DNA of 25,323 bases. Origin: Alkalibacterium indicireducens. Its GTDB lineage: Bacteria; Bacillota; Bacilli; Lactobacillales; Carnobacteriaceae_A. Position 1 is the stretch's first letter, and each line of letters starts with the position of its first letter. Of this stretch, positions 15,752 to 24,361 are shown in pieces. A program made the translations under genes and the position numbers. The notes under the pieces are model-generated. The model saw only the letters and a list, made by a program, of their open reading frames with translations, made no database searches and was not told the DNA's origin. The stretch spans positions 1 through 25,323 of the forward strand of contig NZ_BAAADA010000158.1 of NCBI RefSeq assembly GCF_039522005.1, in the 5' to 3' direction.

Positions 15752-17610
15752 GGTTCTTTCCAAAGTCAGTTGTTATTGCTTCTATTTAGAGAAAAGTGAG
15801 GAGTATAATTAAGAAAAGAAGAAAGAAGTGGGGAACCATGTACGAATTGATACAGGTACTTGATCCGTGTTTAGAGTATGAATCTCATTCATTCACAAAC
15901 CACACCTTTACGATTACCGTTTCTTCTACTCGTTTAGAAGTCCCTTGTCCATACTGTGGTCAGGTTTCTTCCCGTGTTCACTCTTTATACCCGAGAAAGT
16001 TTCAGGACTTACCGATACAAGGACACAAGGTCCAGATTAAGATGCAGAACCGTAAATTCTTATGTAAGAACCTAGAGTGCGATCATAAAACGTTCTCTGA
16101 ACGCTTTGAGTGTATCGCTGAGAAAGCCACCCGAACGAAGCGTTTGGAAGAGGAAGTATTATCCATCGCTATTCACTGCAGTTCGATCACTGCTGTTAAA
16201 CTGATCCGTAAAGGTACGGCTAATATCGGAAAAAGTACGATCTGCAATCTGCTCCATAAGGAGCGTCTTAAGCCCTGATCATAATCCGATCCTTGTCTGT
16301 GGCATTGATGATTTCGCCATGAAGAAAAAGTTACGCTACGGTACGATTCTGGTTGACTCTCTTACCCATCAAGTGATTGATTTGATTGATTCAAGAGAGA
16401 CCGAGGCAGTCAGTAAATGGCTTGCTTATTTTCCGAACCTGTTGATCGTCTCTCGTGATGGATCTAACACCTATAAAAAGGCGATCGAAACGGCACATCC
16501 ACAGGCTATTCAAGTGAATGAGCGGTTTCATTTAATCAAAAATCTGACCGATTATATCAAAACCTATTGGATGAATCATCTACCGGTAAACGTCCCTTTA
16601 AAGGGGATCAAGCAACCTAAAACGCTCGCTTTATCTTTATCGGCTGCGGATAACAACCGACAGTTGAGCGCTGCTGAAAAAGCGCGACGAGCAAAAGAGC
16701 TGAACAAAAATGGATGGACTAAAACAGCTACCTGTCGGGCACTCAATATGGATGCGCGAACCTACGACAAGCTAGCTGCTAACTCATTCACTGTTTCTTT
16801 ACCCCTGTCTGAGCAACGACATAATGAAACCGTTCGCCGCAAGGAAAAAGTCATCCATGAAGCGATGCGATTAAAGCAATTAGGCTACACGTATTCGGCC
16901 ATAGGCCGTGAACTCGACAAAAATCCGATAACGATTAAACGGTATATCACTAAAGAAGTCACGGCTGTATCGAAGGCAACGGGTTCTAAGAAGAGAGCCA
17001 GCATTTTGTCTCCTTTTTATACCGATATTAATCTGGCCTTCGAGAAAGGCTTGATGGCAAGTACGATTGAAGAACTGATTCGCCAAAAGGGATATAAAGG
17101 GTCTTCTTCACTGGTTCGTCACTATGTGTCTGGAATGAAAAAGGATCGACAGCGAACCAACAAGCCTTTATCCCCTCGTTATACCATCCAAAGGAGCTAT
17201 GTCCTTCAGCTGTTATATCAGCCAGAATACTCATTCGAGAAATTAACACCGGAAGAATCACAATGCCTGTTTGAGCAGTATCCATTTGTCAAAGAGCTAT
17301 ACGACAGTATACAGATATTTAAAAAAATGCTTGAAACGCATGACGGTAAAGGAATGGGAGACTGGCTTTTTCAAGCGGAGCAGTCGCCCTACAAAGAATT
17401 GCATAGTTTTGTGGACGGAACAAAACAGGATCTAGACGCGGTCCTCATGGCTATTCAATCCCCATACAGCAACGGCCTGGTTGAAGGATCGATCAATAAA
17501 CTGAAAGTGATCAAGCGCATCATGTATGGTCGTTGTTCCTTCGCTCTTTTAAGAAATAAAGTCTTATTGTTGGAGAGATTCCATTCAGTCAACTAACATT
17601 GGAAAGAACC
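15752..17610 (+). mobile_element. ISL3-family insertion sequence
   Basis: The ends are 21-bp inverted repeats starting GGTTCTTTCCAA at 15752-15772 and 17590-17610, matching at 19 of 21 positions. They enclose one transposase reading region, for a total length of 1859 bp. No 8-bp target duplication is visible: the left flank reads gagaaaat and the right acttttac. The element separates Gx copy 1 from the sugar operon. Confidence 0.88.
15838..17596 (+). pseudogene. ISL3-family transposase, split by a +1 frameshift near 16275
   Basis: DDE transposase in two frames. The N-terminal part (15838-16278, 146 aa, ATG after a GA-rich site) has an ISL3 zinc motif (CPYCG, then a second pair in CKNLEC). 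The C-terminal part is open from upstream of 16278 in the +1 frame and ends at 17596. It carries GIDDFAMKKKLRYGTI (first Asp), SRDGSNTYKKA (second Asp) and SNGLVEGSINKLK (final Glu). The first ATG in that frame (16319) lies after the first catalytic Asp, so a separate C-terminal product would be inactive. The junction reads CTT AAG CCC TGA; removing one base restores K-P-D-H-N-P. This is either a broken gene or programmed +1 slippage at CCC-TGA. Confidence 0.85.
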
Positions 17611-17707
17611 ACTTTTACATTGCAAAATACAGTTAGTGGAAGGTTCTATAAACTCTTTAGTGAAATCTTAAAAGTAAAATCACATCTAAAATTTATACTA
17701 AACAAAT

Positions 17708-17755
17708 AAAAAGCTAGATTGAATCTAATATTCTTTAGATTCAATCTAGCTTTTT
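17708..17755. terminator. Strong hairpin between the IS and the sugar operon
   Basis: Arms of 21 nt, starting AAAAAGCTAGATTGAATC (17708-17728) and mirrored at 17735-17755, pair perfectly and end in TTTTT. It can insulate the operon from read-through out of the IS. The stretch 17611-17707 is AT-rich and shows no gene. Confidence 0.8.
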
Positions 17756-17816
17756 AAATGATAGCAACTTTGGAGATGCCGATAAATTGTATTGAGAGTA
17801 AAAGAGTAAAAAAAAA

Positions 17817-17846
17817 TGAAAATAAATGAAATAAAACGAAAACAAG
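17817..17846 (+). promoter_or_regulatory. Triple 10-bp direct repeat, candidate DeoR-family operator
   Basis: TGAAAATAAA, TGAAATAAAA and CGAAAACAAG follow at exactly 10-bp spacing (17817, 17827, 17837), placing each on one face of the helix. DeoR-family sugar regulators often bind such A-rich (C/T)GAAA repeats. The operon encodes a DeoR regulator as its last gene. Binding is inferred. Confidence 0.5.
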
Positions 17847-17848
17847 TA

Positions 17849-17877
17849 TTGCAAACATGAAATTAATATGTTAACTT
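17849..17877 (+). promoter_or_regulatory. Candidate promoter of the sugar operon
   Basis: TTGCAA (17849-17854), 17 nt and TAACTT (17872-17877). The -10 is weak. It fits between the direct repeats and the cre-like site. Confidence 0.35.
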
Positions 17878-17886
17878 ATTATTGTA

Positions 17887-17900
17887 AGATAGCGTTTACA
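17887..17900 (+). promoter_or_regulatory. CcpA cre-like site
   Basis: AGATAGCGTTTACA agrees with the cre consensus TGWAARCGYTWWCA at 12 of 14 positions, including the central CG. It lies just before the Shine-Dalgarno, downstream of the presumed promoter, where CcpA would act as a roadblock. This implies carbon catabolite repression of the operon. Confidence 0.6.
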
Positions 17901-17916
17901 TGAGGAGGGTAAAATC

Positions 17917-18846
17917 TTGAAATTAGCAACTAGATTAAATTCAATATTACCAGAGGTGAAGGGAGATATATTAGAAGCTTTGGAGTTGGTTTCGAAAATC
18001 GATGGAATAACATCAGTAGACTTAAATTATCCAGAACATTTTAAAGATGTTTCTATAGAAGAAATAAAATCAAAGTTATCCTCAACAGGTTTAGAATTAA
18101 ATGGAATAGCTTTAAGATTCAGAAATGGATTTATTAATGGTGATTTAGGAAATACAGATCCATCAATTTTAGAATCCGCAATGAAGCTGAGCAAAGACGC
18201 TGCAGATGTATGTAGTACTTTGGGAGGCAAAATAATAACGATTTGGTTGGGGCATGATGGTTTCGATTATTCTTTTCAGTTGAATTATGAAAAAGTCTGG
18301 ACCCAAGTAAAAGAAAAAATTCAGGAATTGGCTGACTATAACAAGGAAGTAGACTTTAGTATAGAATATAAACCTTACGAAGAAAGAGCGTATGCATTAA
18401 TAGATAGTATTGGAAGTACTTTGTTAATTGTAAATGATATTAACAGAGAGAACGTAGGAGTTACTGTCGATTATTGCCATATGTTAATGAAAAAAGAGAA
18501 TCCTGCATTTAGTTTAAGCCTGGCTAACATGAGGAACAAACTGTTAGGAGTTCATATTAATGATGGTTATGGTTTTCAAGATAATGGTTTGATGATAGGG
18601 GCTTCATCATTCTTCCAAACTGTTGAATTTATTTATTACTTAAAAAAATACAAACCAAACACAACAGTATATTTTGATACATTTCCACTTAGAGAAAATA
18701 CAACTAATGAGATAGAACAAAATGTTGAAATGTTTAATTTGATTTCCAATAAAATAGATATTCTAGGAATGGACAAAATTGATAACACAATTAATGCAAA
18801 TGACGGAATTTCAGCACATAAATTAATGATTGAGTTTTTAAAATAA
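17917..18846 (+). CDS. Sugar (phosphate) isomerase/epimerase, xylose-isomerase-like TIM barrel
   Basis: 309-aa AP-endonuclease-2/xylose-isomerase-like TIM-barrel protein. Likely metal ligands are E150 (SIEYKPYEER), D185 (VTVDYCH, with H188), H213 (GVHINDGYG) and D254 (VYFDTFPLR). The order is typical for sugar epimerases and isomerases of this superfamily. The TTG start at 17917 follows AGGAGGG. It is the first gene of a ribose-type uptake operon, so it probably converts the imported sugar before or after phosphorylation. The exact substrate cannot be read from sequence. There is no rbsD, which argues against a plain ribose operon. Confidence 0.8.
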   Translation: MKLATRLNSILPEVKGDILEALELVSKIDGITSVDLNYPEHFKDVSIEEIKSKLSSTGLELNGIALRFRNGFINGDLGNTDPSILESAMKLSKDAADVCSTLGGKIITIWLGHDGFDYSFQLNYEKVWTQVKEKIQELADYNKEVDFSIEYKPYEERAYALIDSIGSTLLIVNDINRENVGVTVDYCHMLMKKENPAFSLSLANMRNKLLGVHINDGYGFQDNGLMIGASSFFQTVEFIYYLKKYKPNTTVYFDTFPLRENTTNEIEQNVEMFNLISNKIDILGMDKIDNTINANDGISAHKLMIEFLK

Positions 18847-18862
18847 AAAAGGAGTGAAAAAA

Positions 18863-19969
18863 ATGAAAATAAAAAATAAAGTTTTATTATCAATTTTAGG
18901 ACTGACACTTACAACAACTTTAATTGCTTGCGAAAATGATGAGGCTGAATCAAATGAGGCTGAAATAGTAGAAGAAACTGAATCAGCGGAAGGTTTCAAC
19001 CCTGATAATGCAGATGGAAAAACTTTAGATGAAGTTCGTGATGAGTTAGGGGGTGTTCCTGTAACGTCAGAAGAACTTAATCTAGGTGGAGTGGCTAAGG
19101 CATTTGAAAATGAGTATTGGAGAACATTGAAAGAAGGCATGGAAACTGGAGCTGAAAAATTTAATGAAAACGGTTTTAATATTAATATCGATATAATATC
19201 TCCTCAAGGAGAGAACGACGAAGAAGGTCAATTATCAATTGTTAGTGATATGATTAACAGAGAGTTCGATGGACTGCTTTTATCACCTATTTCTGATGGA
19301 AACTTGATTCCGGGTGTAGAAAATGCTCTTGAAAATGATATAGACGTGATAAATGTTAACGATGGCTTGATTGAGATTGCTCCTTCGTTCGTTGGTCCTA
19401 GAGCTATTGAAAATGGAGAAGCGCTTGCAGAGTGGTTACATGCACAAATTGGAGATGAAGGAAAGGTAGCAATTGTTATGGGTATGCCTAAAGCATTTGC
19501 AGCTCGTCAACGTACTGAAGGTTTTGAAAACTGGATCTCAGAGAATGCCCCAGATATTGAGATTGTAGAGAAACAAAATGCAGATTGGGATCGTGGAAGA
19601 GCAAAAGATATAGCGGATACTTGGATCAATCAACATGATGATTTAGATGCTATTTTTGCAAATAACGACACTATGGCTTTAGGAGTTCAAGAAGCAGTTA
19701 ATTCTTCCGGAAAAGACATTCTAGTAATGGGAGTAGATGGAATTGGAGAGGCATACGAATCGATTAGAAAAGGCGAGATGGATGCTACTGTTGATTCGTT
19801 CCCATTATATAAAGGTCAAATTGCTGTAGAAATGATGTTAAGAAAAATTGGTGGGCAGGAGATTCCAGCTGTACTATGGACACCACAAGCCGTTATTGAT
19901 AGTTCAAACGTTGATGTTTCAGCAGAAGAAATTATTGACTGGGAAGAACCGGAGTATTCTAATGAATAA
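18863..19969 (+). CDS. Sugar-binding lipoprotein of ribose-type ABC transporter
   Basis: Periplasmic-binding-protein-like family (RbsB/type 1) lipoprotein. Signal peptide MKIKNKVLLSILGL is followed by lipobox LIAC with lipidated C23. A very acidic linker (about 24-45) follows. The binding domain includes LLLSPISDGNLIPGVENAL, IFANNDTMALGVQEAV and VMGVDGIGEA. A GTG at 18854 is in frame but overlaps the AAAGGAG site, so ATG 18863 is chosen (368 aa). It is preceded by the isomerase gene and followed by a strong hairpin before the ATPase gene. Ligand unknown. Confidence 0.92.
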   Translation: MKIKNKVLLSILGLTLTTTLIACENDEAESNEAEIVEETESAEGFNPDNADGKTLDEVRDELGGVPVTSEELNLGGVAKAFENEYWRTLKEGMETGAEKFNENGFNINIDIISPQGENDEEGQLSIVSDMINREFDGLLLSPISDGNLIPGVENALENDIDVINVNDGLIEIAPSFVGPRAIENGEALAEWLHAQIGDEGKVAIVMGMPKAFAARQRTEGFENWISENAPDIEIVEKQNADWDRGRAKDIADTWINQHDDLDAIFANNDTMALGVQEAVNSSGKDILVMGVDGIGEAYESIRKGEMDATVDSFPLYKGQIAVEMMLRKIGGQEIPAVLWTPQAVIDSSNVDVSAEEIIDWEEPEYSNE

Positions 19970-19982
19970 ATAAATGAATAAA

Positions 19983-20026
19983 ATTAAATTAGAAGGAAAC
20001 TTTATTATGTTTCCTTCTAATTTAAT
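19983..20026 (+). terminator. Intra-operon hairpin after the binding-protein gene
   Basis: An 18-bp perfect stem (ATTAAATTAGAAGGAAAC at 19983-20000 and its complement at 20009-20026) around an 8-nt loop. It lacks a proper T-run, so it more likely stabilises the binding-protein mRNA or attenuates read-through than stops it fully. This is common where binding proteins are made in excess over the membrane components. Confidence 0.7.
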
Positions 20027-20067
20027 ATCCAGTCATCTATTTTGACTACTAAAGTGAGGGGATAATA

Positions 20068-21561
20068 TTGAGCAACAGAGAGCAAGCAGTGATTTTTAGA
20101 AATGTAACCAAAGAATTTCCAGGTGTAAAAGCTTTAGATAATGTAAGTTTTTCAATTGAACGTGGTAATGTTCATTCAATAGTAGGAGAAAATGGCGCAG
20201 GTAAATCGACATTACTTAACATCTTACACGGAATCTATTCCGAATATGATGGAGCAGTAAGCATTCATGGTGAAGAAGTGGACTTCAAGGATGCGAAGGA
20301 AGCTCTATCCAAAGGGATAGTAAAAGTTCATCAAGAGGTAACTATGATTTCAGAGTTAACAGTTGGACAAAATATAGTTTTAGGGTATGAACCTAAAAAA
20401 AATTTTTTTGTTAATAATAAGAAGATTAACCAAGAAGTTAACAGAATTTTGAAAAAATTAAATGTAAATTTCAAAAGTGAAGACTTAGCTAGAAATTTAA
20501 ATATCGGTGAGATGCAAATGGCCTCAATTGCAAAAGCTTTATACCATAAAGCGAGCATTATTTCACTGGATGAGCCCACTGCGTCATTGTCAAAAAAAGA
20601 AATCACTTCTCTATTTGAAGTGATAAATGAACTGAAAAGACAAAATATTACTATAATTTTTATTACTCACCATCTCGATGAAATATTTGAAATTAGTGAT
20701 TCTCTAACAATACTAAGGGACGGTCAATGTATAGACAATAAAAGAATTAATGATATAAACAAAGAAGAATTGGTAAATAAGATGGTTGGTAGAAACGTAG
20801 AAGTTTTAAAGTACAAAAATAGCAGAACAACTTCAAAAGATGTAGTGTTGAAAGTAGATGAACTCAGTTTAGATGGAGTGTATAGTAATATATCTTTTCA
20901 TTTAAATAAAGGTGAAATACTAGGTTTTTCGGGACTTGTAGGGTCTAAACGTACTGATGTTATGCTTACTATTTTTGGAGCCTTAAAAAAATCTAGTGGA
21001 GACATTAGAATAAACGATAAGCTTGTAAATATTAAAAGTCCAGAGCAAGCTGTAAAACATGGTATAGGTTTAGTCCCTGAGAACAGGAAAACTCAAGGTT
21101 TCAACAAATACTTTAACAATTCCTTAAATATTTCGTTATCTCATATAGATAGCTTTATTGCAAATGGATTTATTAAATTTGATAAAATCCATTCCAATTC
21201 AAGAAATATCGGTTCGCGCGTAAACCTAAGGCCGAATGACCCATTATATTTGACCAATAATTTAAGTGGTGGAAATCAGCAAAAAGTAGTAATTTCTAAA
21301 TGGTTATCTGCGGATGTTGACATACTTATTCTTGATGAACCTACAAAAGGCGTTGATGTCGGTGCTAAGTCTGAAATTTATCAAATATTGACTGATTTAA
21401 CTAAAAACGGAAAATCCATAATTATTGTATCTTCAGAGTTGTCAGAATTGCTAGGAATAGCAGACAGAATAATTGTAATGCGGGAAGGGAATAAAATAAT
21501 AGAAATGAAAAATGAAAACTTAACTGAAGAGAAAATAATTAAACATGTGATGGGAGTATAA
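20068..21561 (+). CDS. Sugar ABC transporter ATP-binding protein, RbsA type
   Basis: 497-aa tandem ATPase that energises sugar uptake. NBD1 has Walker A GENGAGKST (40-48) and Walker B ISLDEPTAS. Its signature is degenerate (LNIGEMQ). NBD2 has a degenerate Walker A (GLVGSKRTD), a good signature LSGGNQQK (from residue 399) and LILDEPTKGVDVG. This asymmetry is normal for RbsA-like proteins. The TTG start at 20068 follows GAGGGG. The permease gene starts 3 nt after the stop. Sugar specificity cannot be assigned. Confidence 0.95.
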   Translation: MSNREQAVIFRNVTKEFPGVKALDNVSFSIERGNVHSIVGENGAGKSTLLNILHGIYSEYDGAVSIHGEEVDFKDAKEALSKGIVKVHQEVTMISELTVGQNIVLGYEPKKNFFVNNKKINQEVNRILKKLNVNFKSEDLARNLNIGEMQMASIAKALYHKASIISLDEPTASLSKKEITSLFEVINELKRQNITIIFITHHLDEIFEISDSLTILRDGQCIDNKRINDINKEELVNKMVGRNVEVLKYKNSRTTSKDVVLKVDELSLDGVYSNISFHLNKGEILGFSGLVGSKRTDVMLTIFGALKKSSGDIRINDKLVNIKSPEQAVKHGIGLVPENRKTQGFNKYFNNSLNISLSHIDSFIANGFIKFDKIHSNSRNIGSRVNLRPNDPLYLTNNLSGGNQQKVVISKWLSADVDILILDEPTKGVDVGAKSEIYQILTDLTKNGKSIIIVSSELSELLGIADRIIVMREGNKIIEMKNENLTEEKIIKHVMGV

Positions 21562-21564
21562 GAG

Positions 21565-22539
21565 ATGAAAAAATTATCTATGTCTACTAAGAGAGAACTC
21601 AGTTTAGTGGTAGCTATTGTAATATTAATCGCTATTTTTTCTGTTATCGAGCCTATATATTTAAGTAGAAATAACTTAATTAATATACTTGATCAGACAG
21701 TTATTAACGGGGTAATAGCTTTAGGAATATCATTTACTATATTAACTGGTGGAATCGATCTGTCAGTAGGTTCTACATTTGCTTTAGTAATCGTTATTGT
21801 AGGAGATCTATTAGTAAGTGGAGTTAACCCACTTATTGCAATAGTAATTGGAATGTTTTTAGGATTTGTTTTAGGTGCAATAAACGGTATCTTAGTGGCA
21901 AAGTTAAAATTACAACCTTTTATTGCTACTTTAGGTACAATGAGTATTTATAGAGGAATCGCTTATGTATATACCGGGGGATGGCCAATATTAAATATTC
22001 CAAGCAACTTTAGAGGTATGTTCAATAATGATATTATTATCGATATCCCTTTTTCTATAATATATTTGTTAATATTCGCGGCATTTACACAAATATTACT
22101 AAAATACACCAAGTTGGGAACTTATATTTATGGAGTCGGAGGAAATGAGGAGGTTACGTATTTATCAGGTGTAAATATTGATAGGGTTAAGATTTATGCA
22201 TATGGCATAAGTGGTATTGGAGCAGCGCTAGCAGGAATGGTCCTCCTAGCTCGCTTAGGTTCGGGAGAGCCTGCTACTGGCCAGGGTTATGAATTAAATG
22301 CAATAGCGGCTGCCGCTATTGGAGGAATTAGTATGGCCGGAGGGAAAGGTAATATGGTAGGTACATTACTTGGAGCAATTTTGTTATCTTGCTTACGAGT
22401 TGGATTAGTGGTAGCTGGGGTAGACTCATTTTGGCAGTTTATTGCTACAGGAGCAATAATTATTATTGCTGCATATTTTGAAGTGTTACAAAACAGTTTA
22501 GGAAAACTTCGCTTTTCAAAGAAAAAGGTAGTGTCGTAA
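21565..22539 (+). CDS. Sugar ABC transporter permease, RbsC type
   Basis: 324-aa membrane protein with about 8-10 hydrophobic segments. Typical RbsC features are VINGVIALGISFTILTGGID, DLSVGSTFALV, QPFIATLGTMSIYRGIAY, the loop YIYGVGGNEE and GYELNAIAAAAIGGIS. It pairs with the RbsA-type ATPase 3 nt upstream. A 70-nt spacer separates it from the kinase gene. Confidence 0.95.
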   Translation: MKKLSMSTKRELSLVVAIVILIAIFSVIEPIYLSRNNLINILDQTVINGVIALGISFTILTGGIDLSVGSTFALVIVIVGDLLVSGVNPLIAIVIGMFLGFVLGAINGILVAKLKLQPFIATLGTMSIYRGIAYVYTGGWPILNIPSNFRGMFNNDIIIDIPFSIIYLLIFAAFTQILLKYTKLGTYIYGVGGNEEVTYLSGVNIDRVKIYAYGISGIGAALAGMVLLARLGSGEPATGQGYELNAIAAAAIGGISMAGGKGNMVGTLLGAILLSCLRVGLVVAGVDSFWQFIATGAIIIIAAYFEVLQNSLGKLRFSKKKVVS

Positions 22540-22609
22540 AATAACATTTGTGAATATATTTTTTGGTATTAAGTATTAAACTAAAATAGGAAAATGGAGT
22601 TTGAGAATT

Positions 22610-23518
22610 ATGAAGAGTAATGACATAGCTGTAATAGGTAGTTTGAATTATGATATAATTATTAAGCAAGATAGACTACCTAAAATTGGGGAAACAATTT
22701 TAGTTGAAAAGGTCACTATGGTATCTGGTGGAAAAGGAGCAAATCAAGCAGTTCAATGTTCCAAATTGGGTTTGCGCACTAAAATGCTAGGGATGGTTGG
22801 GAACGATTACTTTGGTGATTATCTAATAAATAATTTGGATCAATACAAAATAGATACTAATTATATAAAAAGAAGCGATAAAGGTACCGGTCTAGGAATA
22901 GTTAATTCTTTTGAAAATGGAGAGTTACTGTCCACAGTATATTCTGGGGCAAATTACTCCTTAGATAAATCTTATATTGACAGTGTCGAAGAAATTATTA
23001 TTAATAGTAAAATAGTGATACTTCAACTAGAAATACCGAAAGATATAGTAGAGAAGGTCATTCGAATTGCATCCGAAAACCAATGTGAAGTTGTTTTAAA
23101 TGCAGCACCCAGCAAAGCAATATCACTTAGCAGTTTGAAGAAAGTTAATTACTTCGTCGTCAATGAAGAAGAAGCAAACTTTTATACAAATATTCAGATC
23201 AGAAGTATAGATGATGCTAAGACTGCAATAGTTAAGTTGAATGATATTACCGGGAACACTATAGTTATTACGTTGGGATCAAAAGGAAGTTTACTGTACG
23301 ATGGGAAAAATATGATTTTTCTTGACCCCTATGATACTAAGGTAGTTGAAACTACGGGTGCAGGGGATTCTTATGTTGGAGCTTTGGCTTACGGTGTTTT
23401 ATGTGGTTACGATTTAAAATCACTAGGTCTCTTTTCTTCCAAAGCCAGTTCCTTAACTATTAAGAACGTCGGTGCTCAAGAATCAATGCCTACTTTGGAA
23501 GAAGTCAAAGCAATATAA
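22610..23518 (+). CDS. PfkB-family carbohydrate kinase (ribokinase-like)
   Basis: 302-aa ribokinase-family enzyme. It shows the substrate motif GGKGANQA (40-47), VVNEEEANF, and the ATP-site motif TTGAGDSYVGA with catalytic base D253. It would phosphorylate the imported sugar or its isomer. The frame opens at a TTG at 22601, but that is only one base from the TGGAG site; ATG 22610 has proper spacing. Ribokinase itself is possible, but the family also includes kinases for other sugars. Confidence 0.9.
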   Translation: MKSNDIAVIGSLNYDIIIKQDRLPKIGETILVEKVTMVSGGKGANQAVQCSKLGLRTKMLGMVGNDYFGDYLINNLDQYKIDTNYIKRSDKGTGLGIVNSFENGELLSTVYSGANYSLDKSYIDSVEEIIINSKIVILQLEIPKDIVEKVIRIASENQCEVVLNAAPSKAISLSSLKKVNYFVVNEEEANFYTNIQIRSIDDAKTAIVKLNDITGNTIVITLGSKGSLLYDGKNMIFLDPYDTKVVETTGAGDSYVGALAYGVLCGYDLKSLGLFSSKASSLTIKNVGAQESMPTLEEVKAI

Positions 23519-23543
23519 AATAATGTCTGTTTTGGAGAAGATT

Positions 23544-24287
23544 ATGATACCTTATGTGAGACAAAAAAGAATACTCGAAGAACTTGAAAAAAATGATGTA
23601 TTATTTATAGAGAATATTGTTGATGTATTTCCGAAATATTCGGAATCAACAATAAGAAGAGATTTAAAAGTACTTGAGGAAGAAAACTATGTAACATTGT
23701 TAAGAGGAGGAGGAGTTAAGCTGAAGGGCGCCTCGCATGAAGTGCCTGCTAATGAAAAATTACACTTAAATAAAGATGCGAAAGAGTATATAGCAAAAAT
23801 AGCTGCTACTACTGTACAAGACAATGATGTAATATACATTGATTCTGGGACAACAACGTTAGCAATGGTCAAGTATATAGTAGCAAAAAATGTTAAGGTA
23901 ATTACAACAAATACTCATCTATTAATGGAACAAAGAAATACTAATATAACTAGTTTTTACACACTTAGCGGGGTAGTTAACTATACGATAGGTTCTATAT
24001 CTGGATCTTCTACCGATAAAGATATGAGTAACTTGTTTTTTGATAAATCTTATTTAGGGTCAACTGGTTTTGGTATTAACGTGGGAATTAATACCCCTGA
24101 TATAAAGGAAGCAACTAAGAAGATAATAGCGTTACGAAATAGCTCCCAAACCTATGTATTAGCTGATGTTACTAAATATAATAAGAAAGCTTTGAGTAAA
24201 GCATTTGATGTTAAGGATTGTATCCTTATAACCGATCAAAAGATTCCTGAATTTGATAAAGAGAATATAAAATATATGTATAGTTAA
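23544..24287 (+). CDS. DeoR-family transcriptional regulator of the sugar operon
   Basis: 247-aa regulator. The N-terminal winged HTH (residues 5-57) shows RQKRILEELEKN, then STIRRDLKVLEEENYVTLLR with the DeoR signature RRDL. The C-terminal effector domain shows the phosphosugar motif DSGTTT (100-105), VITTNTHLL and YVLADVTKYNKKAL. Earlier in-frame ATGs exist (23523 and inside the kinase gene), but ATG 23544 has GGAG 6 nt upstream. It ends the operon and is followed by a terminator. It probably represses the operon until a sugar phosphate is present, perhaps through the repeats at 17817-17846. Confidence 0.9.
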   Translation: MIPYVRQKRILEELEKNDVLFIENIVDVFPKYSESTIRRDLKVLEEENYVTLLRGGGVKLKGASHEVPANEKLHLNKDAKEYIAKIAATTVQDNDVIYIDSGTTTLAMVKYIVAKNVKVITTNTHLLMEQRNTNITSFYTLSGVVNYTIGSISGSSTDKDMSNLFFDKSYLGSTGFGINVGINTPDIKEATKKIIALRNSSQTYVLADVTKYNKKALSKAFDVKDCILITDQKIPEFDKENIKYMYS

Positions 24288-24300
24288 AGGTTAATTAAGA

Positions 24301-24345
24301 AATAGACTCGAAGGCTTGTATCACAAGTCTTCGAGTCTATTTTTT
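24301..24345. terminator. Terminator ending the sugar operon (bidirectional)
   Basis: AATAGACTCGAAGGCTTG (24301-24318) pairs with CAAGTCTTCGAGTCTATT (24324-24341) with one G-U, then TTTT. It lies between the convergent regulator and Gx copy 2 and may serve both. Confidence 0.85.
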
Positions 24346-24361
24346 CAGGAAACGCCTTTAT

